Source: Aeromicrobium tamlense
Lineage (GTDB): Bacteria > Actinomycetota > Actinomycetes > Propionibacteriales > Nocardioidaceae
Reading direction: 5' to 3'
NCBI RefSeq assembly: GCF_013408555.1
Contig: NZ_JACBZN010000001.1
Span: forward strand, 2,108,001-2,172,000
DNA: 64,000 nt
Of this stretch, positions 54,349-62,854 are shown in pieces. The position numbers and the translations under genes were made by a program. Each line of letters begins with the position of its first letter. The first letter of the stretch is position 1. Under the pieces are notes generated by a model that did no database searches, was not told the DNA's origin, and saw only the letters and a program-made list of their open reading frames with translations.

Positions 54349-56625
54349 TCACGACACGGCCACGGGGAACCGGTCCCACACGCGGTGCGAGGCCATCAGC
54401 TCCTGGACCTGTCCGAACACCGTGGTGGCGTCGTCACCCGTCACGACGCCCGTCAGCCGACCCGAGTAGCCCGCCGACTCCAGCGCCGTCACACCGTCGC
54501 CCCACGCACCGATCACCTTCGCGTGGCGCCACGTCTCGTCGATCAGCAGCTGCACGCGCGGATCGAGCGCCGGACCGCTGGGCGCACCGGACTTGTCGTC
54601 GCGCGACGCCAGCGCGTCGGGCGCGGGCTTCGGAAGGCCGGCCAGCAGGAGGACGTCGAACTCGACCGAGCGACCGGTCGCGAACGTCCGCTGCACCGTG
54701 AGCGGACCGACCGTGCCGCCGTGCGGGCCCACCACGAGCGGGACGGCGCCGGCGGAGAAGATCGCCGCACGCAGCGCCTCGACGCCCGCCAGGTCGCCGT
54801 CGGGGTCGACGACGATGCCGATCATGCGGCCATCCGCGGGCCACGTGCCGCCGACCTGCGACAGCGCGGGGCTCGGCGTCTCCTGCGTGAGCTCGACCGT
54901 GGGCGCCGGCGCGGGCAGGCCGAGGGCCGTGGCCACCTCCTGGCACAGCACGGGATCGATGTCCGCCAGGTGCTGGAGCTGGCGCTCCTTGATCGCGTCC
55001 TCGTAGCACTTGCCCAGCTCGAACGAGTAGGCGCGGATGATGTGCTCCTTCTCGACGGGGCTCATGCTGGCCCAGAACAGCCGCACCTGGCTGAAGTGGT
55101 CGTCGAACGAGGCCGGGTTCGCGCGCACCTTCGTCGCCTCGGCGACGCGCACCGGCGTGTCCTCGAAGGCGCGGTCGTCGGCGCCGGCGAAGAACGGGCA
55201 GCCGCCGTCGAGCGAGTTCGGCTTGTACGGCGCGACCCCGGCGTGCACGGCGTGCTGGTGGAAGCCGTCGCGGAGCATGTCGTTGACGGGCGCGTGCGGC
55301 CGGTTGATCGGGATCTGCGAGAAGTTCGGCCCACCGAGACGCGTGATCTGCGTGTCGATGTACGAGAACAGCCGCGCCTGCAGCAGCGGGTCGTTGGTGA
55401 CGTCGATGCCCGGCGGCAGGTGGCCCGGGTGGAACGCCACCTGCTCGGTCTCGGCGAAGAAGTTCGTCGGGTTGCCGTTCAGCGTCAGGCGGCCGATCGG
55501 CTGCACGGGCGCGAGCTCCTCGGGGACGATCTTCGTCGGGTCGAGCAGGTCGATGCCGGCGAACTCCTCCTCGGGGTTGTCCTCGAAGACCTGGATGCCC
55601 AGCTCCCACTCGGGGAACGCGCCCGCCTCGATCGCGTCGTAGAGGTCGCGGCGGTGGAAGTCCGGGTCGATGCCGTTGATGAACTGCGCCTCCTCCCACG
55701 TCAGGGAGTGCACGCCGAGCTTCGGCTTCCAGTGGAACTTCACCAGTGACGTGCCGCCCTCGGCGTTGACGAGGCGGAACGTGTGGACGCCGAAGCCCTC
55801 CATCATCCGGTAGGAGCGCGGGATGCCGCGGTCGGACATGTTCCAGATCGTGTGGTGCTGCGCCTCGGAGTGCAGCGAGACGAAGTCCCAGAACGTGTCG
55901 TGCGCGCTCTGCGCCTGCGGGATCTCGCGGTCCGGGTGCGGCTTGCCGGCGTGGATGACGTCGGGGAACTTGATGCCGTCCTGGATGAAGAACACCGGGA
56001 TGTTGTTCGCGACGAGGTCGAACGTGCCCTCCTCGGTGTAGAACTTCGTGGCGAAGCCGCGGGTGTCGCGCACCGTGTCGGCCGAGCCGCGCGAGCCCAG
56101 CACCGTGGAGAAGCGCGTGAACACCGGGGTGGTGACGCCCTCCCGGAGGAACTGCGCGTGGGTCACCTCGGACGCCGTGCCGTAGCCCTCGAAGATGCCG
56201 TGGGCGCCGGCGCCGCGGGCGTGGACGACGCGCTCGGGGATCCGCTCGTGGTCGAAGTGCGTGATCTTCTCGCGGAAGTGGTGGTCCTGCATGAGGATCG
56301 GACCGCGCGGGCCGGCCTTCAGCGAGTGGTCGCTGTCGCGCAGGCGCGCGCCCTGCGAGGTGGTCAGGTGGGCGCCCTGCTGGGTGCGCACGTCGTCGGG
56401 GGCGCCGGACGGCGCGCCGGTCGCCGACCGGGTGTCGGGGGCGCTCTGGTCCTGCTTGCGCGGCAGCGGCTCGCGCGGGGTGGTCGGCTCGTCCAGCGGG
56501 GCCGGCTCGGGTCCGGGCCGGCCCGGGATGTCCGGGCTCGCGAGCTCCGCCGCCTTGTCGAGCGCCTTCTCCGCCGTGCTCTCGACGGCGTCCTTGATGT
56601 TCTTCGCGGCCTTGCTCGGGTCCAT
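54349..56625 (-). CDS. katE: Large-subunit catalase (KatE/HPII type) with C-terminal GATase1-like domain
   Basis: A 758-residue clade 2 catalase. It has the distal histidine in [17 protein letters not shown] (His135), the asparagine in [11 protein letters not shown] (about 207) and the proximal heme tyrosine in [10 protein letters not shown] (about 425). The last ~150 residues are a flavodoxin/GATase1-like domain, as in HPII. The first ~80 residues are unusual: an amphipathic Lys/Ala helix ([22 protein letters not shown]) then a proline-rich linker. GAGGAG precedes the ATG. A GGGTAC box 41 bp upstream fits SigB/F-type control. It heads a seven-gene operon. Confidence 0.95.
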   Translation of the reverse strand: MDPSKAAKNIKDAVESTAEKALDKAAELASPDIPGRPGPEPAPLDEPTTPREPLPRKQDQSAPDTRSATGAPSGAPDDVRTQQGAHLTTSQGARLRDSDHSLKAGPRGPILMQDHHFREKITHFDHERIPERVVHARGAGAHGIFEGYGTASEVTHAQFLREGVTTPVFTRFSTVLGSRGSADTVRDTRGFATKFYTEEGTFDLVANNIPVFFIQDGIKFPDVIHAGKPHPDREIPQAQSAHDTFWDFVSLHSEAQHHTIWNMSDRGIPRSYRMMEGFGVHTFRLVNAEGGTSLVKFHWKPKLGVHSLTWEEAQFINGIDPDFHRRDLYDAIEAGAFPEWELGIQVFEDNPEEEFAGIDLLDPTKIVPEELAPVQPIGRLTLNGNPTNFFAETEQVAFHPGHLPPGIDVTNDPLLQARLFSYIDTQITRLGGPNFSQIPINRPHAPVNDMLRDGFHQHAVHAGVAPYKPNSLDGGCPFFAGADDRAFEDTPVRVAEATKVRANPASFDDHFSQVRLFWASMSPVEKEHIIRAYSFELGKCYEDAIKERQLQHLADIDPVLCQEVATALGLPAPAPTVELTQETPSPALSQVGGTWPADGRMIGIVVDPDGDLAGVEALRAAIFSAGAVPLVVGPHGGTVGPLTVQRTFATGRSVEFDVLLLAGLPKPAPDALASRDDKSGAPSGPALDPRVQLLIDETWRHAKVIGAWGDGVTALESAGYSGRLTGVVTGDDATTVFGQVQELMASHRVWDRFPVAVS

Positions 56626-56665
56626 CGTGGTCTCCTCGGGGAATCGGCGGTCGTCCTTTCCGGAC

Positions 56666-56690
56666 GTACCCCTCCGCATGGGGGTCAATC
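56666..56690 (-). promoter_or_regulatory. SigB/F-type promoter candidate of katE
   Basis: On the minus strand GATT (56687-56690) is 15 bp from GGGTAC (56666-56671), close to the GTTT-N15-17-GGGTA general stress promoter. The box is 41 bp before the ATG. Confidence 0.5.
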
Positions 56691-56715
56691 GCGCGCGCGT
56701 CATCTCGTCGCGAAC

Positions 56716-56721
56716 GGGTAC
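56716..56721 (+). promoter_or_regulatory. GGGTAC box before the small acidic gene
   Basis: GGGTAC lies 22 bp before the ATG at 56744 with an intervening AAGGAGG. No GTTT box is seen at the right distance, so the call rests on the -10 alone. Confidence 0.35.
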
Positions 56722-56743
56722 TGGAGACCCACAAGGAGGCACG

Positions 56744-56929
56744 ATGACCACAGATCCGCAGGACCCCCAGGAGCGCCCCGACGAAGCCGAGCAGGAGGGC
56801 ACCGTCAGCGAGTCGGCGGCCAACCCGACGCCGCCGGACACCGATGTCACCACGTCCGAGGACGTGCACGACATGCCGCAGTCGCCCACCCGGCCCGACG
56901 TGGCCGAGGACGACCGCCAGCCCGACTGA
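56744..56929 (+). CDS. Small acidic protein upstream of the carboxylate-amine ligases
   Basis: A 61-residue protein rich in Asp, Glu, Pro and Thr (MTTDPQDPQERPDEAEQEG...), probably disordered. AAGGAGG is well placed before the ATG. The first ligase gene starts 6 bp after its stop, so they share a transcript. It is divergent from katE. It resembles the acidic proteins at 29963 and 33037 in composition; whether they are homologous is not clear from sequence alone. Confidence 0.75.
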   Translation: MTTDPQDPQERPDEAEQEGTVSESAANPTPPDTDVTTSEDVHDMPQSPTRPDVAEDDRQPD

Positions 56930-56935
56930 GTCCCC

Positions 56936-58018
56936 GTGCGCCACATCGGGATCGAGGAGGAGCTGTTCGTCGTCGACGCGCGCGGACGGCTCGTGCCGCG
57001 GGCCGAGGAGGTGCTCGCGGCACACCTCGAGCGCGATCCCGAGCACCCGCTCGACCACGAGCTGTTCCTGCAGCAGGTCGAGCTGAAGACGGGTGCCCAC
57101 GACGACCCCGACGCCCTGCGCGAGGATCTCGTGGCGCGCCGCGGTGACGCGATCGACTCGGCCCGCTCGCTGGGCCTGGAGCTGGCGGCCGTCCCCGTGG
57201 ACGTGCTCGGTGGCGAGGACCCGGTGGTGACGCCGTACCCGCGCTACACCCGCATCGTCGAGCGGTACGGCGAGCTGGCCCGCACCACGATGGTCTGCGG
57301 CATGCACGTCCACGTCGAGGTCGATCCGGACGACGCGATCCCCGTGATCGACGCGCTGCGCCCGTGGACGCCGCTGCTCGCCGCGCTCGCCTCGAACTCG
57401 CCCTTCACGAACGGCCGGGACACGCGCGTGGCCAGCTGGCGCGGCCACCTGCGCGACACGTGGCCGTCGGCCGGGGTCGTCGAGCCGTTCCGCGACCGGG
57501 AGGCCTACCGCCTGCTCGTCGAGCACGCGATCGCGTCGGGTGCGGCGATCGACGAGCACATGGTCTACCTCGACGCGCGCATCGCGACCCGCTACCCCAC
57601 GGTCGAGGTCCGCGTGGCCGACGTGTGCACCGACGTGGACGACGCGCTCCTCGTGGCCGAGCTGGCCCGCGCCCTGGTGGCCACGATCGTCACGGAGCGG
57701 ACCGACCCGGGCGAATGGCGGATCGACGTCCTGCGCGACGCGGCCTGGCGCGCTCGCCGCGACGCGCTCGACGCCACGCTGCTCGACCCGCTGTCCGGGA
57801 TGTTCGTCCCGGCCGCGCAGGCGCTCGACTCCCTGCTGAGGACCGTGGCGGTCGCGCTGAAGGACGCCGGCACGGCCGACCGGGTCGAGTCCGGCGTGCA
57901 CCGGCTGCTCACGTACGGCACCGGCGCGGTGCGCCAGCGCGCGGTGGCGGGCGACCCGCCCGACCTCACGGCCGTCATGACCGACCTCGTCCGCCGCACC
58001 GACCCGCGCCCGGCCTGA
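56936..58018 (+). CDS. GCS2-type carboxylate-amine ligase (YbdK-like), first of a tandem pair
   Basis: A 360-residue enzyme of the glutamate-cysteine ligase 2 (YbdK) family. The start RHIGIEEELFVVD, the metal-binding block DHELFLQQVELKT, the VCGMHVHVEVDPDD motif and RYPTVEVRVADVCTDVDDALL are all present. Members join a carboxylate, often glutamate, to an amine with ATP, by way of an acyl phosphate; weak ligase activity on cysteine is known for YbdK. It is 37 bp upstream of a paralogue of exactly the same length. Confidence 0.92.
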   Translation: MRHIGIEEELFVVDARGRLVPRAEEVLAAHLERDPEHPLDHELFLQQVELKTGAHDDPDALREDLVARRGDAIDSARSLGLELAAVPVDVLGGEDPVVTPYPRYTRIVERYGELARTTMVCGMHVHVEVDPDDAIPVIDALRPWTPLLAALASNSPFTNGRDTRVASWRGHLRDTWPSAGVVEPFRDREAYRLLVEHAIASGAAIDEHMVYLDARIATRYPTVEVRVADVCTDVDDALLVAELARALVATIVTERTDPGEWRIDVLRDAAWRARRDALDATLLDPLSGMFVPAAQALDSLLRTVAVALKDAGTADRVESGVHRLLTYGTGAVRQRAVAGDPPDLTAVMTDLVRRTDPRPA

Positions 58019-58020
58019 CG

Positions 58021-58046
58021 GTTTCGTCCCGCGCGTCCCGGGGTAC
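58021..58046 (+). promoter_or_regulatory. SigB/F-type promoter of the second ligase gene
   Basis: GTTT (58021-58024) and GGGTAC (58041-58046) are 16 bp apart, the best match in the window to the general stress promoter. The -10 box ends 9 bp before the GTG at 58056. Confidence 0.65.
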
Positions 58047-58055
58047 GTGACCGCC

Positions 58056-59138
58056 GTGCATCGCGTGGGCATCGAGGAGGAGCTGTTCGTCGTCGACGAC
58101 CGGGGACGTGTCGTCCCCGAGTCCGAGGCCGTGCTGAGGGCCCATCGCCGCATGGACCCCGGCGAGGAGCTCGACCACGAGCTCTTCCTCCAGCAGATCG
58201 AGCTGCAGACCTCGCCCCACGCCGACCACGCCGACCTGCGCGACGACCTGCTGACGCAGCGGTCCGGCGCGGTCGCTGCCGCCCGGGCCGTCGGGCTGAA
58301 CGCCGTGGCGATGCCGGTGGACGTGCTGGGCGGCAGCGAGCCGCGACCGACGCCCCACTCGCGCTACGAGCGCATGATCGCCCGCTACGGCGAGATCGGC
58401 CGCAACGGCATGACCTGCGGCATGCACGTGCACGTCGAAGTGCCGGACGAGCAGGCGATCGGCGTCATCGACGCGCTGCGTCCCTGGACCCCGGTGCTGA
58501 CCGCGCTCTCGGCGAACGCGCCGTTCTTCCACGGCCGCGACACCCACCACGCCAGCTGGCGCGGGCACCTGTGGGACATGTGGCCCACGGCCGGTCCGGT
58601 CGAGCCGTTCCGCGACCTCGAGACCTATCAGGCGACCGCCCAGGGGCTGATCGAGTCGGGCGCTGCGCTCGACGAGCACATGCTCTACCTCGACGCGCGC
58701 ATCGCCGAGAAGTACCCGACCGTCGAGGTGCGGGTGGCGGACGTGTGCACCGACGTCGACGACGCGCTCCTCGTGGCCGAGGTCGCCCGCGCGCTGGTGA
58801 CGACCCTCGTCGCTCGGCCCGAGTCGGGTGAGTGGCGGCTCGAGACCCTACGCGCGGCGCGGTGGCGCGCCCGCCACGATGGACTCGGCGGCACGCTGCT
58901 CGACCCCGTCACCCGCAGCTTCGTCCCGGCCGAGCAGGCGCTGGAGTCGCTGCTGTCGTCGACCCGCGACGCGCTCGACGCCGCCGGCACGACCGACGTC
59001 GTGACCGACGGAATCCATCGCGTCCTGACCCGCGGCAACGGCGCCGCCCGGCAGCGCGCGGCCGCCGGCGACCCGCCCGACCTGGGGGCCGTGGTGTCCG
59101 ACCTTATCGCCCGCACCGACCCGAAGGAGACGTCATGA
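58056..59138 (+). CDS. GCS2-type carboxylate-amine ligase (YbdK-like), second of a tandem pair
   Basis: A 360-residue paralogue of the preceding gene, aligning end to end without gaps. It has HRVGIEEELFVVD, DHELFLQQIELQT, TCGMHVHVEVPDE and KYPTVEVRVADVCTDVDDALL. I chose the GTG at 58056 because it gives the same length as its paralogue and lies just after a stress-type promoter; an upstream GTG at 58047 touches that -10 box. Having its own promoter, it can be induced apart from the first ligase. It overlaps the VOC gene by four bases. Confidence 0.92.
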   Translation: MHRVGIEEELFVVDDRGRVVPESEAVLRAHRRMDPGEELDHELFLQQIELQTSPHADHADLRDDLLTQRSGAVAAARAVGLNAVAMPVDVLGGSEPRPTPHSRYERMIARYGEIGRNGMTCGMHVHVEVPDEQAIGVIDALRPWTPVLTALSANAPFFHGRDTHHASWRGHLWDMWPTAGPVEPFRDLETYQATAQGLIESGAALDEHMLYLDARIAEKYPTVEVRVADVCTDVDDALLVAEVARALVTTLVARPESGEWRLETLRAARWRARHDGLGGTLLDPVTRSFVPAEQALESLLSSTRDALDAAGTTDVVTDGIHRVLTRGNGAARQRAAAGDPPDLGAVVSDLIARTDPKETS

Positions 59139-59383
59139 CGAGCGTGTTCCGCCAGTGGACGATCGACGCGCACGACATCGAGCGGCTCGCCCGCTTCTGG
59201 TCCGGGGCGCTCGACTACCGGATCGAGTCCGACGGCAGCGACGGGCCGACGTGCCACCTGCTCCCCCGCGAGGACGCCCCGGCCGGCGCTCCCACGGTCT
59301 GGGTCCAGCACGCCGGCGACCCCTTCGTGGTCCTGCGTGACCCGGAGGGCAACGAGTTCTGCATCCTGCGCGATCCTCACTGA
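59135..59383 (+). CDS. Short VOC (glyoxalase-like) protein
   Basis: An 82-residue VOC-type protein with the N-terminal FRQWTIDAHDIERLARFWSGALDYRI and the C-terminal FVVLRDPEGNEFCILRDPH. Typical members have 115-130 residues; about 40 central residues are missing, without a frameshift. It may fold as a dimer half or be a remnant. It starts inside the ligase stop (ATGA overlap), so it is coupled to that gene. No metal-site reading is safe. Confidence 0.7.
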   Translation: MTSVFRQWTIDAHDIERLARFWSGALDYRIESDGSDGPTCHLLPREDAPAGAPTVWVQHAGDPFVVLRDPEGNEFCILRDPH

Positions 59384-59396
59384 CCCCGGTGACCGA

Positions 59397-60575
59397 TCAG
59401 GGCTTGAACAGCACCTTGATCGTGGAGTCGGTCTTGTCCTGGAAGTTCTTGTAGGCCGTGGGCGCCTCGTCGAGCGGCACCCGGTGCGTGGCGAAGTCGG
59501 CCAGGCCCAGCGGATCGGACGAGTCCTCCGCGAGCGGCTTGACCTGATTCACCCACCGGCGCACGTTCGCCTGACCCATGTGCAGCTGCACCTGCTTGTC
59601 GAACAGAGTCTGCATGGGGATCGGGTCGACCGTGCCGGCGTACACGCCGCTGAGCGAGATGATGCCGCCGCGACGCACCGCGTCGATCGCCAGGTGCAGC
59701 GCGCCCAGGCGGTCCACGGCCACCGTGGTCATCGCCTTGCGGGCGAGGAAGTCCGGCAGGAAGCCGACCGCGGTCTGGCCGGCGTGCGCCACGGGCGAGC
59801 CGTGCGCCTCCATGCCGACGGCGTCGATCACGCCGTCCGCGCCGCGCCCACCAGTGGCCTCGCGGACGACCTCGGCGACGTCGACCTGCGTGACGTCGTA
59901 CGTCTCGGCGCCGCGCGCGGCGGTGCGGGCGAGCCGCTCGGGCACGAGGTCGGCGCCGATCACCCGGGCGCCGCGATGCAGGGCCAGTCGCGCCGCCATG
60001 TCGCCGATCGGCCCGAGGCCGATGACGAGCAGTGTGTCGCCCTCGCCGACGGCCGAGTACTCGAGCGCCTGGAAGGCGGTGGGCAGCACGTCGGACAGGT
60101 ACACGAAGTGCTCGTCGTCGAGGTCGGACTCGATCTTGATGGGCCCGTAGTCGGCGTGCGGCACGCGCAGCAGCTCGGCCTGGCCGCCGGGCACCGCACC
60201 GTAGAGGCTCGAGTAGCCGAACAGCGAGGCGCCCATGCCGGTGTCGCGGTTCTGGGTGACCTCGCACTGCGTCTGCAGGTCGCGGCTGCACATCCAGCAC
60301 GAGCCGCAGGCGATCTGGAACGGCACGACGACGCGGTCGCCGATGTCGAGGTTGGTGACGCCCTGGCCCACCGCGACGACGCGGCCCATCGGTTCGTGGC
60401 CGAGGATGTCGCCGGGCGTCATGAACGGCCCGAGCACCTCGTACAGGTGCAGGTCCGAGCCGCACAGGCCCGTGGTCGTCACCTCGATGATCGCGTCGGT
60501 GTCCTCCTGGATCGTCGGATCGGGCATCGTCTCGACGCGCACGTCGCGCTTGCCCTGCCAGGTCACGGCCTTCAT
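59397..60575 (-). CDS. Zinc-dependent alcohol dehydrogenase family protein, formaldehyde-dehydrogenase-like
   Basis: A 392-residue medium-chain dehydrogenase. The catalytic zinc site is GLCGSDLHLYE with GHEPMG; the structural zinc cysteines occur in CGSCWMCSRDLQTQC. The NAD motif is VIGLGPIGDMAARLAL. The length and long C-terminal part resemble the glutathione-independent formaldehyde dehydrogenase group. It probably oxidises or reduces an aldehyde or alcohol. A GGGTAC box lies 40 bp upstream. It converges on the VOC gene with a 13-bp gap. Confidence 0.9.
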   Translation of the reverse strand: MKAVTWQGKRDVRVETMPDPTIQEDTDAIIEVTTTGLCGSDLHLYEVLGPFMTPGDILGHEPMGRVVAVGQGVTNLDIGDRVVVPFQIACGSCWMCSRDLQTQCEVTQNRDTGMGASLFGYSSLYGAVPGGQAELLRVPHADYGPIKIESDLDDEHFVYLSDVLPTAFQALEYSAVGEGDTLLVIGLGPIGDMAARLALHRGARVIGADLVPERLARTAARGAETYDVTQVDVAEVVREATGGRGADGVIDAVGMEAHGSPVAHAGQTAVGFLPDFLARKAMTTVAVDRLGALHLAIDAVRRGGIISLSGVYAGTVDPIPMQTLFDKQVQLHMGQANVRRWVNQVKPLAEDSSDPLGLADFATHRVPLDEAPTAYKNFQDKTDSTIKVLFKP

Positions 60576-60614
60576 GTCCCCACCTCTGTCCTCGAAGTCA
60601 CGGTCTCTCGGGGA

Positions 60615-60639
60615 GTACCCGACGACGGCAGGGCTACAC
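60615..60639 (-). promoter_or_regulatory. SigB/F-type promoter candidate of the alcohol dehydrogenase gene
   Basis: On the minus strand GGGTAC (60615-60620) has GTGT 15 bp upstream (60636-60639), one base off GTTT. The box is 39 bp before the ATG. Confidence 0.45.
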
Positions 60640-60650
60640 GGGAAGTCGCG

Positions 60651-61100
60651 TCAGGACTTCGACTCGCGGCTGAAGAACGAGAACGAGCCGTCCTGCTCCA
60701 GGACCGCCCAGGCGATGTCGTCCAGATCGGTGATGCCCTCCTGCCGGGCCGCGACCATGAGATCGTCGTGGGTCACCCGCTCGGCGCGCATCGACTCGGT
60801 GACCAGCTCGCCGTCGCGCACCAGCAGGGTCGGAACGCCCTCGAAGAACGCGCGCCGGCTCGGCATCCGGTACGACAGCCACGACATCGCGATGGTCAGC
60901 AGGCCGAAGGTGGCCACGGCGGTGACGGCGCCGGTGACCGAGGTGTCCTCGGCGATCACAGCCTCGGCGATGAGGTCGCCCATCACGACGAGGATGACGA
61001 GGTCGAACGGGGCCATCTCGCTCAGCTCGCGCTTGCCGACGATCCGGACGACCACCCAGACGAGGAAGAAGACGGCGGTGGCGCTCAGGACGATGCTCAT
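60651..61100 (-). CDS. DUF421 (YetF-like) membrane protein
   Basis: A 149-residue protein. The N-terminal ~85 residues form two or three membrane helices with the family signature VRIVGKRELSEMAPFDLVILVVMGDL. The C-terminal soluble domain (PSRRAFFEGVPTLLVRDGEL) is the YetF/DUF421 beta-barrel part, found in proteins linked to spore or cell-envelope functions. It starts in the stop of the membrane-anchored protein upstream (ATGA), so the two are coupled. Confidence 0.9.
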   Translation of the reverse strand: MSIVLSATAVFFLVWVVVRIVGKRELSEMAPFDLVILVVMGDLIAEAVIAEDTSVTGAVTAVATFGLLTIAMSWLSYRMPSRRAFFEGVPTLLVRDGELVTESMRAERVTHDDLMVAARQEGITDLDDIAWAVLEQDGSFSFFSRESKS

Positions 61101-61627
61101 GGCAGCACCACCGTTCGGACCGAGGCGACCTCTGCGGGCGGCTCGCCCCCCGTACCGACCTTGACCGCGTACCTCACGGGGCCGAGAGTCGACCGAGTCG
61201 GCATGCGGCCGTGCAGGTAGACCGTGAGCTCGCCGGCTGGCGGTCGGGCGAACGTCAGACGCACGGCCGTCTTGTCGCCGGTCTCGGCGGCGGGGCGCGG
61301 TGTCACGACCTCCAGACCGAGCGTCTCGAGAACGTCGCGCGGCAGCTGGACGGTCATCGGGCCGGTGACGTCCTCGATCGAGATCTCCAGCGCGGCGTCG
61401 GCGCCCGACCGCGTGAGCAACGGGTAGGTGACCGTCACCTCGGAGCCGTCCGGCGTCGCTCCCCGCGCGGTGGCGTCGCGGGGTCCGAGCCAGCCCAGGC
61501 ACGCGAGCACGATGACCACCAGGAACAGCACGATGCCGAGGCGGCGCCAGTTGCGCGAGCGCCGCGCCTGGGCGGGTCCCGCCACACCTCGGAGGACGGG
61601 GATGTGGGCGTCGTCTTCAGAGCTCAT
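61097..61627 (-). CDS. Single-pass membrane-anchored protein of unknown function
   Basis: A 176-residue protein with one hydrophobic segment at about 32-52 (LGIVLFLVVIVLACLGWLG). The Arg-rich segment before it suggests that the N-terminus stays inside and the ~120-residue beta-rich remainder faces outward. I do not recognise the outer domain. GGAGGTGCCC precedes the ATG at 61627. Overlap with the DUF421 gene suggests that the two proteins act together at the membrane. Confidence 0.75.
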   Translation of the reverse strand: MSSEDDAHIPVLRGVAGPAQARRSRNWRRLGIVLFLVVIVLACLGWLGPRDATARGATPDGSEVTVTYPLLTRSGADAALEISIEDVTGPMTVQLPRDVLETLGLEVVTPRPAAETGDKTAVRLTFARPPAGELTVYLHGRMPTRSTLGPVRYAVKVGTGGEPPAEVASVRTVVLP

Positions 61628-61693
61628 GGGCACCTCCAGTGGCCGGTCGCCCGTCACCCTAGACCGCACCGGGTCTTCGTGCCCGCGGAGCGA

Positions 61694-62218
61694 TCAGGGC
61701 GTCGGGTAGACGAGCTGGCCGTCGACGACGCGAGCGCCCTCGCTCGGCTCGTGCGCCGAGAGGCGACCGTCGGGCATGACGTGCTCGACCGGCAGCCCGT
61801 GCAGCAGCACCGCGGCATCCGAGACGAGGCGGCGGTGGCACCGCCACCACACGAACTCCGAGCACATCACGGCGACGGTCGCGTCCTGGGCGCGCTCGAC
61901 GACCTCCGTGAGGGCGGCGCCGAACTCCGGCGTGCGGGTGTACGCGGCGTAGGCCCGGAACGCCTCGACCCGCCACCAGGCGTCGGTGTCGCCGGCGTCC
62001 TCGGGCACCCGGCGGCGCCCGCCGAGGCGCTCCTCCCAGGCGTACTCGACCTTCTCGTCGGGGAGCCACGCCTCGAGGGCGTCGCGGGACACGTCGGGGT
62101 TCCGGCGGCTCCCGGGGAACCGCCGGATGTCCACGAGCACCTCGATCCCGGCCTCGTGCAGGCGTCGGGTCAGGTCGGGCCGGTCGGACGTGCCGTGCCC
62201 GATCGTCAGCAGGCTCAC
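61694..62218 (-). CDS. DUF488 family protein
   Basis: A 174-residue DUF488 protein. The N-terminus LLTIGHGTSDRPDLTRRL and the strand VLVDIRRFPGSRRNPDVS are typical. The C-terminal MCSEFVWWRCHRRLVSD has the conserved Cys/His pair that hints at a rhodanese-like or DNA-related active site; function is not proven for the family. The GTG start overlaps the DUF2231 gene by four bases. Confidence 0.9.
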   Translation of the reverse strand: MSLLTIGHGTSDRPDLTRRLHEAGIEVLVDIRRFPGSRRNPDVSRDALEAWLPDEKVEYAWEERLGGRRRVPEDAGDTDAWWRVEAFRAYAAYTRTPEFGAALTEVVERAQDATVAVMCSEFVWWRCHRRLVSDAAVLLHGLPVEHVMPDGRLSAHEPSEGARVVDGQLVYPTP

Positions 62219-62787
62219 TCGAATGCGGGGTGCTCGCTGGCGACCTCACGCACCTCGTTGAGGTGGGCGCCGAGGTACCCGGCCGCAGCGGCGACGATGG
62301 CTGCGCCGAGGGCGAGGTTCCGTCCCCGGCCGTGCTCCCCTCGACGGCGCGCCTGCCACGAGGCGGCGTACCCGACGACGGCGGCCGCGTTGCCGACGGC
62401 GTGCACCACGCCGACCCGTTGCTCGGGACGGCGCGGGATGCTGCCCCACTCGGCCCAGCCGGTGATCGCGGTCGGCGCCGCCGACAGGACCCCGAGGCCG
62501 ACCAGACGTCGCGCGGCCGGACGCGAGTCCTTGCCGCCCACGAGGTCGAGCACGCTGGCCGAGGTCCAGAGCCCCAGCGGCAGGTCGGTGAGCAGCGGGT
62601 GGATCGCGTGCCCCAGCCAGTCGCCCTGCAGCAGCCGGCGGCGCTCCTCCGAGCCGATGAGGGCCCCGGCCACCGGACTCAGGGCCCGGACGGCGGGGTC
62701 CAGCACACGGGCGCCCTCGAGTCGCTGCGTGATGCGGACGAGAAGGGGTGTCGAAGAACGAGGATCTCGATCGGTCGTTCGATGCAT
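62215..62787 (-). CDS. DUF2231 membrane protein
   Basis: A 190-residue membrane protein with about four helices. The DUF2231 mark is the segment HAIHPLLTDLPLGLWTSASVLDL (about 60-82), with histidines near a membrane helix that might bind heme or metal. A matching DxxGH-like element lies in VGVVHAVGNAAAVVGYAASW. Function is unknown. It is upstream of, and coupled to, the DUF488 gene. Confidence 0.87.
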   Translation of the reverse strand: MHRTTDRDPRSSTPLLVRITQRLEGARVLDPAVRALSPVAGALIGSEERRRLLQGDWLGHAIHPLLTDLPLGLWTSASVLDLVGGKDSRPAARRLVGLGVLSAAPTAITGWAEWGSIPRRPEQRVGVVHAVGNAAAVVGYAASWQARRRGEHGRGRNLALGAAIVAAAAGYLGAHLNEVREVASEHPAFE

Positions 62788-62854
62788 GCCAGGCCTCCTT
62801 GCGTTCCCCTCAGGTCTACCCCGGGTCGCCGACCCGTGCGACCTCGACGCTCAC

